From Pyrenopolyporus hunteri (lineage: Eukaryota; Ascomycota; Sordariomycetes; Xylariales; Hypoxylaceae), in contig CADCXC010000038.1 in NCBI GenBank assembly GCA_902806595.1, positions 3,286,001 to 3,350,000 on the forward strand: 64,000 nucleotides of DNA, in the 5' to 3' direction. This document shows, piece by piece, positions 11,609 through 21,754 of the stretch. The position numbers were made by a program, and so were the translations under genes. Positions within the stretch are counted from its first letter, which is position 1; every line of letters begins with the position of its first letter. Below the pieces are notes generated by a model, which was given only the letters and a program-made list of their open reading frames with translations, searched no databases and had not been told where the DNA came from.

Positions 11609-13738
11609 TACGTATAAACAGCCCAAAATAGCGATGGGATTTGGATCGACTAACCTAACGACTGAGTAGCACTTCGTATGTTTCGAGTCTTCAGCAGGGC
11701 TTAGCGTTGATGCAGGAAAGGGTTTTCAATATTCTGAAGGAGTACTGGGGTAAAGAATAGAAGAATCTCTCAAGAGCATTGCCAACCTCTGGTAGGGACA
11801 GGGCGGGGAGGACAAGGAAGATCCTCGCGGCCTAAGCGGGTTTCTCTATTATCGTGTTTCCTTTACACGGTCTTTTTAGTTGACGGTCTCGTAGAATTAT
11901 CTGCGAATAGTGTATATGTGTAATGGATCGATGTATTCTGGTAAATTGATGCAAACTGGCATTTGCATACGGTCAATATCTAGGCGTTGAGAAGTAGCGG
12001 TAGATAGCTTTTTTTTAATAACATCTACTAATAGTACGGGCTGTTACCTGGGTCGGCGTGGTACTTTTCGTTTAAGAAGGGGATAAAGGGGTGTAAGGGG
12101 GCGTGTATAGCCGTCTCTCTAGCCTAGGGAAATTTCGGTCTAGTCTATCAATGTCACTCATAGGTTAGGTAGTTCAAGACTAATTTAAATGGTGCCTTAC
12201 GATATCTTCCCAATATCGGTGAGCTTCTCCATAGAGAGTACGTGGGTAATCAACACGAGTCCGTTGGGTATAGAATGCAGTAGTTCGGTATTCAACCTAT
12301 GATTACAGGAAATTATCTTAGGAAGTTGTCCTACTAATTCGGCAGAGCTTACAGCCCACATTAATAATAAACATACAGCATTGATATCGTCTGTTGTCAA
12401 TATTTCATGTCCACGTCAACATATATGTAGAGATGCCCAGTAGATAATCGAAAATACACTTGGCTTCTGGCACCGCCATTGAAGGATAAATACGCCATGA
12501 AAACTATAGGGTGTTTCTCGTACCTACCTACTCTTCAGATCGCGATTTAATTCTTCTGGGTTAAGGGCGGATCTTTACGTGGCTAACAAAGCGATATCGG
12601 CAGACGTTGCGACGACGTCATTTACGCCGCCCACGGGGAGAAGAGGAAGGGCAATTCTTTCGATTTGACGTACGTAGATGGAGCGAATGATAGCTTACAT
12701 TATAGTATGAAAACTTTTCATATCTTGAGAAGGCTTGGCTCGAGTAAACGCGGGTCGCGCTCTCTTACGAGATTGGATACCGTTGCTCGAGTCTTGTTAA
12801 GTCTGTGAGATAGCAGGTGGCATGGATGACCTTGCCTTAGGTACAATACCATATTGACCTATAGGTACCGTACTTAGTGGGCGAATAGGGCTGTCGTGTT
12901 TACATGTCGTCTTTATGTACTGTGTCTCAACGAGCGAGATGTACACGCGATGATCTGAAGTAATTGGGTATGCTGTTTCCCGTTAAGTCTTGGTAATGAA
13001 TGGGCTGACAGCAACGGGGGGTCACTGGCCGTTGGCAGGGGGAGAAGCTGCTCTTGTAGTTGGTATACACGTGTTTCACTACGTACAGAGGCCGCCGTGA
13101 ACGCTGAAGGGATGATACCAGGTATAACCGTAATTTTAGGCGTAATTGCCTGAGCGAGCACGTTAGATGCCTCGTAGAAACGATAGCAATTGCTTCTCTT
13201 TCTTGATTACCCTCCTACCTATGGTAGGCGGGAAACCTAATTTTGTTACATTTTGTCACATCTAAACTTTATAAAACGGTTACAGCTTGAGGTACCTATA
13301 CGCAGGTACCTAGTAGTGCGGTTGCAGTGTCCTTAGGTACCTACCTAATAATGTATCAATCCTACATGTATTAAGGCGCTGCTCCTCGCGCTAAACGGGT
13401 AAGCTAGAGGACCATTAGTGAGACGAAATATACCTAATTTCTAGCACCCTCAGGCCAACGCTTAGGGGGCTAGGACCCCTGAAAGTTTGATTGATCCGAG
13501 CGGTTAGGTAATCCGCCATTCGTCCCGTATCACCTCACCTCATCAGGTACCCTGATAAACAACCTCTCTGGCACAAACATGCAATGCTTCCTCCCTTCCA
13601 CTCGCTGTCAGCCTCCACGCTAACCTCCTCTTCTGCGATAACAATCGCCTCTGGCTTCTTTGCTTCTAATCGATCCGAGAGGGAGGTTATCGACATTCAA
13701 ACTTACATCTTCCAAGGCTATACGCCCCACGCAGCCAG
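11609..13738. other. Intergenic spacer
   Basis: About 2.1 kb without a supported gene. Short frames at 12197-12400 and 12913-13161 lack family features. Palindromic TAGGTACCT motifs lie at 13290-13349. A CT-rich segment at about 13580-13735 probably belongs to the promoter or 5' UTR of the next gene. Confidence 0.6.
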
Positions 13739-14569
13739 ATGCCTTCGGTAACGCCGTTCGAGCCGCCTACGCCCTCGAGTAAGAAGAGGAGACGGGATGA
13801 TGACCTCGGTGAAATTCAAGTGCCATTGTACGGCATATCGTCGCCTCTCTCCGGATTCTTTCACACTAACAGCGACTGCGGTTCCAGAACAACAACGCAA
13901 AACGAATCAACAAATCTATTATCCGCCATCAACAACAATGAGCGACTAATCTTTCCCTCCTCGGGTCGAGGCGCCGCCTCCCTGATCAATACGCCTCGAA
14001 AAGTAATATCCTTACCTGTGAGCAAGAGGTTTCGGCTAGTCAACGAGATCGAGGAACGCCCGCCGCATTCGCATAATGGTTCGGCAATCGACTACTCATA
14101 CTCCCATGCGCATCCCGAGTACTCGACACCACCCACGTCGCCGGAACCTATCCGACCGGGGACGGGCACTACCAAAATAGCAAACTCAGCACCGTCGCTG
14201 AGCCCTTGCCACATCTGCCATCGGAAACCAACCAAGAAATCCGACCTCGACTCCTTCGCCGACTGCCAGGGCTGCGGGCAAAGGGCCTGCTTCATCTGTC
14301 TACGTGCGTGCCGGGGCTGGTTACCGCCGTCGGACGGAGACGACGACCTATCGACGTCGTTCACGATGCGGGACGTGGACGATATTAGCTGCGAGTCCGA
14401 CTCCAGGGAAGAAGAACTGAGCCAAAAACAACGGAAGGGTGGTCGCCCGCGCGAGAGCTGGTCCAGTCAGGGCCACCAAGAATTAATCTGCAGCCGCTGC
14501 TGCGTGGAGAGAGGGCCCGAGGGCGACGTAGTGTGCTTAGGGTGCTTTGCTGGGTTAGATGGAACGTAG
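13739..14569 (+). CDS. Conserved-looking Cys-rich protein, putative nuclear zinc-binding protein
   Basis: A single exon of 276 residues starting at ATG 13739. The N-terminus carries a basic cluster SKKRRRDDD (residues 14-22) that resembles a nuclear localisation signal. The middle is Ser/Pro-rich with a TPPTSPEP segment. The C-terminal half has a dense Cys pattern: CHICHRKP, then CQGCGQRACFICLRAC, then after an acidic loop ICSRCC and CLGC. This pairing resembles a cross-braced RING/PHD-like zinc module with a long insertion. I cannot name the family. A role in chromatin or ubiquitin transfer is only an inference from the Cys pattern. Confidence 0.75.
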   Translation: MPSVTPFEPPTPSSKKRRRDDDLGEIQVPLYGISSPLSGFFHTNSDCGSRTTTQNESTNLLSAINNNERLIFPSSGRGAASLINTPRKVISLPVSKRFRLVNEIEERPPHSHNGSAIDYSYSHAHPEYSTPPTSPEPIRPGTGTTKIANSAPSLSPCHICHRKPTKKSDLDSFADCQGCGQRACFICLRACRGWLPPSDGDDDLSTSFTMRDVDDISCESDSREEELSQKQRKGGRPRESWSSQGHQELICSRCCVERGPEGDVVCLGCFAGLDGT

Positions 14570-15217
14570 GATGTTCCGACACACAGACGTCGTCTAGCTA
14601 TTGAGACGAACCTTCTCACGACAAACGACGGTTAATAGTAAGGAGCTGCTCTTTATTTGTATGAGCTGGGTTTGGACGATTTAGTACCGGACCATACCGC
14701 TACTAGAGCCTTGGGAGGACTTACGGGGACACGATACGAGGCATCACCACCGGCGCTAAGGGACATAACATACATATCACATTGCATCGCATCGCATCGC
14801 ATCGCATCGCATCATATCGCATTCGAGCATTCAAGCAAGCATTCAAGCATCCATATGACTTCGCTGAGATACCATACCTGCGGATCGCCGATGTATTTAA
14901 TACCGCGGAAGCACATAGTTTGGGGGGGTGTTTGGCATTGCAACTTTGCAACTTGTAATTAGCAGCTAGATGGGCGCAACAAGCTTTGCGCGCTGGGATT
15001 GGGCACCGTTTGTGTTACATATAATAGACGCTCACACACAAAAAAAAGCTTCGATAAGCATCACGAATTTACATAGCATGGGTAGAATTGCATTACCTAT
15101 GCTAGGTCGATACCGCTGAAGTCTAGAATTCCAGCCTGGTCGTTGCCCATTATTTATCTATTCATACACCCATACATAAAACGCTCTCCCTTCCGATCCT
15201 AGGCGGGGAATCGCTTT
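14570..15217. other. Intergenic spacer between convergent genes
   Basis: This holds the 3' flanks of the Cys-rich gene and rpt1. It contains the GCATC repeat at 14784-14813 and a poly-A stretch near 15041-15047. No gene is seen. Confidence 0.6.
14784..14813. repeat. (GCATC)6 microsatellite
   Basis: Six perfect 5-bp units, followed by degenerate copies (atatcgcattcgagcatt). Confidence 0.95.
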
Positions 15218-16650
15218 TTAATTGTATTGCATATACGTAGCGGTCGAGTTGAATTTCAGGTTGCCCTTGATGACCTTGTCGACGGCGCTCAGGAAGTCCT
15301 TCTCCGAGGCGACCTTCCTCCTCGCGCGGATGGCGAACATGCCGGCCTCGGTGCAGACGCTGCGGAGCTCGGCGCCGGTGGCGTTGGGGCAGAGGCGGGA
15401 GATGAGCTCCCATCGGATGTCGCGCTCGACGGACATGCTCTTGGCGTGGATGCGCAGGATGTTGGCGCGGCCCTCGAGGTCGGGCAGGGAGAACTCGATC
15501 TTGCGGTCGATGCGGCCCGGCCGCATGAGGGCCGGGTCCAGCGTGGACGGCCGGTTGGTGGCGAACATGACCTTGATGTTGCCGCGGGCGTCGAACCCGT
15601 CCAGCTGCGTGATGAGCTCCAGCATCGTCCGCTGCACCTCGTTGTCGCCGCCCGCCCCGTCGTCGAACCGCGCCCCGCCCACGGCGTCGATCTCGTCGAA
15701 GAAGATGATGCAGGCCTTCTTCGTCCGCGCCATCTCGAACAGCTCCCGCACCATCCTGGCCCCCTCGCCGACGTACTTCTGCACTAGCTCGCTGCCGATG
15801 ACTCGGATGAATGTGGCGTCCGTTCGGTTGGCGACCGCTCGCGCGCAGAGCGTCTTTCCGGTACCGGGGGGGCCGTAGAGTAGGGCACCCTTCGGCGGGT
15901 CGATGCCCAGGTTGACGAACCGCTCGGGCGATAATAGCGGCATCTCGACGACTTCTCGTAGCTTCTCGACCTGTTCCTTGCAACCGCCGACGTCACCGTA
16001 CGTGACGTCGGGCTTCTCCTCGACCGTCATCATAGTGACGCTGGCGTCGATCTTGGGCGGCAGCGGCAGCAGGATCTGGTACTTGTTCCGGTCGACGCCA
16101 ACGCGCATGCCCTCCTCGATGTCGGTGGGGGACACGCGCTCGCCTAGCTGGACCACGAACTTGGCGATCTGCTTGACGTTGATGACGTACTTGCTCTTGG
16201 TCTCGTCCTTCTCATCCGCAATGATCTTGGTGCACCGCGCTACCTGAAGCGGTTGCTCCTCGGACATGCGTTGACGGTCGGCGGCGACATCCCATAGATG
16301 CGGCGGCGCGAGACCTGTGTCGGATTCCTTGACGCCGATCTTCTCGTCAACGGCCTGTTGCTTCTCCTTGATCTGCTTCTCGAGGTTCTTGATGGCTGTA
16401 CCGTAGGGCGCTGCTCCGTAGGTCTTTAGGACTTGGATATCTCTGGTTTGCTCGGTTAGCTTCGTTCGTGGGGCAAAAGACAGGAACTTGGGTGTCGAGC
16501 ATACTCGTCTGATAAAGGTGTGATCTTCTTCTCCTCTATCTCGTCATCGGCAAAGTTCTTTCTGTACTTCTCCCAATTTGATCCGGTGGCGGAAGGCTAG
16601 AGAACGTTAGCCGGGGACCGTTGGGAAATATGTAGAAGGCAATGTACCAT
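15218..16650 (-). CDS. rpt1: 26S proteasome regulatory ATPase Rpt1 (PSMC2)
   Basis: Three coding exons: 16650-16648 (the ATG alone), 16596-16505 and 16442-15218; 439 residues, normal for Rpt1. The protein is one of six AAA ATPases that unfold substrates at the base of the 19S particle. Visible marks are the N-terminal SNWEKYRKNF, the family block DTGLAPPHLWDVAADRQRM before the OB domain, Walker A GPPGTGKT near 222-229, Walker B IIFFDEID near 277-284, and the C-terminus NSTATYMQYN. The first intron (16597-16647, GTACAT...CTAG) separates ATG from CCTTCCGCC, giving MPSATGSNWEKY. The last exon is strongly GC-rich in third positions. The gene diverges from cct4 across 577 bp. Confidence 0.95.
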
Positions 16651-17227
16651 TTTGCTGAATGGCTCCTAGGATAAAGGAGCCTGCCGGTATTATTATTATT
16701 GATGGGAGGAGAGGAACGGCGAAGATAGATACTCGTTCGGCGGAGAGGGATGGATGGACGGATGGTGAAAACGGAGCTATAAAAAGTGAAGATCAACCAA
16801 GGAAGATCGGGTTTACGAAGTCGAGATACAGCTGATGATGGGATAAATTGTGGTTGCATAAGCTGGTTCATTGCCTGGAGTCGCAGCTTCCGCTACATGT
16901 ACATGTAGACGTTAGAAGTACAGAAGTACCAAGCGCTAGACCAATATGGGCTAGCGCAGAAGTAGCCTCGCAGCTACCCCAGTAGCACTTTATTGTATTA
17001 AGCGTATTAAGCAACACCAGGAGGTACCAAAAAAAGAGGTACCTAAAAAATATCACAGCCTGCGCGGGGAGCTTTTCTTTAGAACGGTCGTTTATTACAT
17101 ATTCGATCCACCTCACAACAAACTTCCAGGCTCTGGACATACCCGACCTCCCTCCTTCAACTCGGGCTTTAGTATCCCAGAGGACAGTCGTATACCCAGA
17201 TTTCAATACTCAAATCGCCGATACACC
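16651..17227. promoter_or_regulatory. Shared divergent promoter region of rpt1 and cct4
   Basis: A 577-bp spacer separates the two start codons. A TATAAAAAG sequence lies near 16776 on the + strand, and a palindrome acatgtacatgt near 16895-16906. No yeast-type PACE element (GGTGGCAAA) was found by eye. Joint control of a proteasome and a chaperonin gene is possible but is not shown by the sequence. Confidence 0.5.
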
Positions 17228-19005
17228 ATGGCTACCGCAGCGCAACCCGTTGGCGGCGCAAATGCCAACGCCACTTTCAGGGTATGACCACTCCATACAC
17301 CCAACTTTGATCCTCGATCTTCGGGGCACCGTAGCTAACAACCAACAGGATAAAGAAAAGCCTATCGCCGTTCGATCCTCAAATATCGTTGCTGCTAGAG
17401 GTATGTTTATATCTTCAAGCTCTTCTAGTACGTCTATTAATGTCCAAAAGCCGTCGCCGACGCCATCAGGACCTCACTAGGACCTCGAGGAATGGACAAG
17501 ATGATCAGGAGTGGGAAGGGCGAGACCATAATCACGAACGATGGAAACACCATGCTAAAGAGCATGTCCGTTCTGCATCCCACAGCAAGGATGCTAGTGA
17601 ACCTTTCAGCAGCACAAGACGTCGAAGCTGGAGATGGCACAACGTCGGTGGTAGTTATATGCGGTGCCCTTCTTGGCGCAGCAGACAGATTACTGTCCAA
17701 GGGAATCCATCCTGCGGTTATTTCCGAGTCCTTCCAGAGAGCGGCGGCGGCGGCGGTTCAGATCCTCCACGACATGTCTCAACCCGTCTCCCTATCCGAC
17801 AACGCCACTCTCCTCCAAGCAGCGAATACCTCGCTCTCCTCCAAGATTGTCTCCCAGTACTCGGGCCTACTGGGTCCTATGGCGGTTAACGCGGTCACGA
17901 AGACTATCGATATCAAGACGGCAGATAATGTTGATCTAAAGAACATCCGAATCATCAAGAAGGTTGGAGGCACGATAGAGGACAGCGAGCTCGTAGACGG
18001 ACTGGTTTTGAACCAGCAGGTCATCAAATCAGCGGGTGGACCCGTGAGGATGGAGAAGGCCAAGATCGGCTTGATCCAATTCCAGTTAAGCCCCCCTAAA
18101 CCAGATGTAAGTCAATATGGCTCGAAGCTTACTGTATACCGAGTTTCTAACGACGTGTTCAGATGGAGAACACCATTCAGGTGAATGACTACCGCCAGAT
18201 GGACAAGATCGTTAAGGAGGAGCGACTTTACCTCCTTAACCTGGTCAAGAAGATCAAGAAGGCCAAGTGCAACGTGCTTCTAATACAAAAGTCCATCTTA
18301 CGTGATGCCGTCAATGATCTGTCTCTACACTTCCTTGCCAAGCTTAACATTCTCGCCGTCAAGGATATCGAACGAGATGAGGTCGAGTTTATCTGCAAGT
18401 CCACGGGTTGCAAGCCGATTGCGGATATTGACTCCTTCACCGAGGACAAGCTGGGCACAGCCGACCTCGTCGAAGAATCCCAGTCGAACGGTGCGCGGAT
18501 GGTCAAGATCACAGGCACGAAGTCGGCTGGAAAGACGGTCTCGGTGGTCTGCCGTGGCGCCAATAGCCTAATCCTGGACGAAGCTGAGCGTTCGCTTCAC
18601 GACGCTCTTTGCGTCATCCGCTGCCTAGTCAAGAAGAAGGCTCTGATCGCGGGTGGTGGTGCGCCCGAGATCGAGATAGCGGCTCAGCTTTCTAAGCAAG
18701 CACGCTCACTTACCGGCACAGAGGCGATCTGCTGGAAAGCCTTTGCGGATGCGTTAGAAGTTATACCCACTACGCTAGCGGAGAATGCCGGTTTGAACAG
18801 TATCAAAGTAGTCACGGACCTACGACATCGGCACGAGATGGGAGAGAAGAACGCAGGGGTCAGTATCAAGAGCGGCGGTGTCAACTCCAACATCGCCAAG
18901 GAGAACGTATTACAGCCACTACTGGTGAGCACGAGCGCTATCGAGCTGGCGGCCGAGACGGTCAAGATGATCCTCCGGATCGACGACATTGCTTTGACGC
19001 GGTAA
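17228..19005 (+). CDS. cct4: T-complex chaperonin subunit delta (CCT4)
   Basis: Four exons: 17228-17281, 17349-17400, 17451-18106 and 18163-19005; 534 residues. It is a subunit of the cytosolic TRiC/CCT ring that folds actin, tubulin and other proteins. The group II chaperonin motifs are in place: SLGPRGMDKMI, TNDGNTML, the ATP-binding GDGTTSVV near residues 94-101, and GGGAPEIE in the C-terminal equatorial part. The delta-type segment PPKPDMENTI spans the last intron. All junctions keep phase and use GTATG or GTAAGT donors. It ends ILRIDDIALTR. Confidence 0.96.
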
Positions 19006-19630
19006 TGTGGTGTACGTCAGATAGAAGGAAATTCGCACGATAGCAATGAATTAAGCCGAGGTGGCATAAGCAAAAGATGTTCACGATCCCTCTCCCTGAG
19101 CTCCTGCGATGTTGGTACCTGAGATGCTTTAGACTAACTAACCGACCTACACTTACCTACCTAGATAGGTAGTTGGGTATTCATGGCGAGACCCGACTCC
19201 AGTAAAAGTGATTTCTAATCTATCGAATATTTATCCAGGGGGGTTGATATTGTTGGTTTCGGGGTTTCTGCTGGGCTCTACGTCTTGCCGAGAGTCCGGG
19301 TCGGGGCCGATGCTAACGGGGTTAAGAAGATTGCGGGGGCAGGAGGGGTTCGGCTTCAATGGCGTCATTCCCACGAGAGTTAGACGAGGTCTTCCATTGT
19401 TACCCCCGTCAATCGCGTGTAAGTGTATTATTAATTACCAATTTCCATTGATCCAGAGCTTCTTCGAGTCGAAGCACCGTTAAACCCGTCGAACCATCGA
19501 TTTTTTGCAATTTCCCGAGTCAAACGTTTAAGCAACTAATGTAAGTCTCGTCGAAGTTGTCGACATAGCCTCACTCCCACCCAACGTGGTCTAATTCTCG
19601 GCTGAGTGAACCCTGTCTTCGTTTTCCTTC
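19006..19630. other. Intergenic spacer
   Basis: The 3' flank of cct4 and the promoter side of the oxidoreductase gene. A TAGGTAG-rich patch lies near 19150-19172. No gene is supported. Confidence 0.6.
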
Positions 19631-21064
19631 ATGTCTATAAAAGTCGCGTCCGCCCGCTTACTGGCTTGTAGCTCTGGCCGTCGAGTAGCCACCATTCCGT
19701 CCCCCTTCTGGCGCATTCAGAATAATCCCCTGATACTTCACGTCCGCAATATGGCAACCGTACCGAGCACTCAGAAGGCCGTCATCATTGACAAGACGGG
19801 CGGGCCTGAGGTGCTTCAGTACAAGACTGACTTGCCTGTCCCCTCGCTCGTGGAGGGCCAGCTGCTTGTTAAGAATGATTATATCGGTATCAACTTCATC
19901 GACACGTGAGCTTGTCCTACTACGACTAGGAGGATATGTTGGGAGTGCTGACCAGGTGTATAGATACTTCCGCTCTGGTCTGTACCCAGCGCCGCAGTTC
20001 CCCTACATCCTCGGCCGCGAAGCAGAGGGTACCGTAGTTAAGACTGGCGGTGGAGATCTTTTAGGATTCAAGGAGGGCGATAGGATTGTTTGGTATGTAT
20101 AAATGTGTCCTTGTCAAACTACGCGATCTGGCTTCGTCGAATTGTACCTACTTCACCTCTTTCGTGGCACCTCCTGAGCCCTCCCCTCCTTGTATTACAT
20201 TCCGCTCCGAGAGACAGCGGGCGAAAAGAAAGGGTGAAATCGGGAAAGGGGGACCTAGCGGGGAGCAATAGAGAAGCGATTTCCCCAACCCAGCACACCC
20301 AGCCCTTCCTTCGCAACCCTCCTCTACACCGTACTAACACGCACCCAAGGATGGGCGAAGCCGCATACGCAGAGTACACCGCCGTCGACGCCTCCAAAGC
20401 GATCAAGATCCCCGCGGGCGTCGGGCCCAAGATCGCCGCCGCCGCCTTCCTCCAGGGCCTCACCGCGCTCTCCCTCATCCGCGAGGCGCACCGCGTCGAG
20501 AAGGGCGACTGGGTCCTCGTGCACGCGGCCGCCGGCGGGACGGGCCTGTGGCTGACGCAGCTTCTCAAGGCCGTCGGCGCGCACACCATCGGGACGGTGT
20601 CCACGCCCGCCAAGGCCGAGCTGGCGCGCAAGGCCGGCGCCGAGCACGTCGTGGACTACAGCCGCGAGGACGTGAAGCAGAGGGTGCTGGAGCTGACCGG
20701 GGGAAAGGGGGTGGCGGCGGTGTTCGACGGCGTGGGCGCGGCCACGTTCGACCTGAGCCTCGAGTGCGTCGCGCGCAAGGGCTCCCTCGTCTCCTTCGGC
20801 AACGCGTCCGGCGCCGTCCCGCCCTTCGCCATCAACCGGCTCACGGCCAAGAACGCCCGCCTGCTGCGCCCCACCCTGATGAATTACATCGCCACGCGCG
20901 ACGAGTTCGTGGGCTACGCCCGCGACCTGTTCGACTTCCTTGTCGAGCACAAGGTCGACGTGCGCATCCACGAGGTGTACCCCCTCAGCGAGGTCGCGAG
21001 GGCGCACGCGGATCTCGAGGGCAGGAAGACTACGGGGAAGTTGTTGCTCGATCCGTCGAAGTGA
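19631..21064 (+). CDS. NAD(P)H quinone oxidoreductase, zeta-crystallin/Zta1 type
   Basis: Exons 19631-19905, 19964-20092 and 20350-21064; 372 residues. This is a zinc-free medium-chain reductase that reduces quinones with NADPH. Residues 1-41, before MATVPSTQKAV, are rich in Arg, Ser and Ala and lack acidic residues, so they look like a mitochondrial presequence; starting at the inner ATG (19751) would give a cytosolic form. GROES-like blocks include YIGINFIDTYFRSGLYP and FPYILGREAEG. The nucleotide-binding site is AAAGGTGLWLTQL. The second intron is long for this window (257 nt) but has a clear branch (TACTAACA) and acceptor (CCCAAG). Exon 3 is much richer in GC than exons 1 and 2. Confidence 0.93.
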
Positions 21065-21754
21065 GCGGTCGGTTGCGGGTTTGGGCTTTGGGTTTAAGAG
21101 GGTGGATGGGAGAATACCTACGTATATGATTGATAGTGATTATAATTTACATCTACGTCAGTTTACAGCAGTGGTTATGAAAATCACATTGTTCACATCT
21201 TGCTTGGCTGGAGCCTCGTGTTTGTTTATACTGTTTATGATTATGGTACAAGGACCATCTATCCGGCTGCCTATTTTCTAGCTGCGTATCAACGGAGGGA
21301 TCTTTAAGACTATAGGTAAGGTAGGTATAGACGCGGTAGAACGGCAGCAGTCCTCGTCAAGCTGGCTAGATAGGTAGGCACCCGTAGGTAGCCAGCCAGT
21401 AAAGCTCAACGCCAGAACCACCGAGAACAAGGAATTCATATAGCGGTTTAAGCCATATTTTATAGCTAAGTTCGCCCCGTATAACCCTTTAGAGCACCGA
21501 AATATAAGGTGATGGTGTTTGCCTCTGAGACCTGACCTGCGAGGGGGCAAGCGTCGCCGGCCAACCAACCCCCGTTGGAACGACCGCCTTGGAATAAGAG
21601 GGAAACACTAAAAGGGAAACCATCCTGTCCTGAAGAACTTTTGTCTTTCATGCCCTCGAACTCCGTGGGGAAAGAGAAGAAACCGGGTTGAGGAAAGGAA
21701 GCGGTCGAAAAGGGTTAAGGTTGGGGACTTGCTTTATTATTATTATCTCCTTCG
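21065..21754. other. Intergenic spacer between convergent genes
   Basis: The 3' flanks of the oxidoreductase and arp9. Short minus-strand frames at 21278-21651 have no recognisable features. Confidence 0.6.

Noticed and set aside
15222..15878. Long plus-strand open frames opposite rpt1
   Set aside because: They mirror the GC-rich third positions of the rpt1 last exon; the encoded composition is Arg/Ser-rich with no motif.
20324..21129. Open frames on both strands over the oxidoreductase last exon
   Set aside because: Shadow frames of a GC-rich exon; only the medium-chain reductase frame has conserved motifs.
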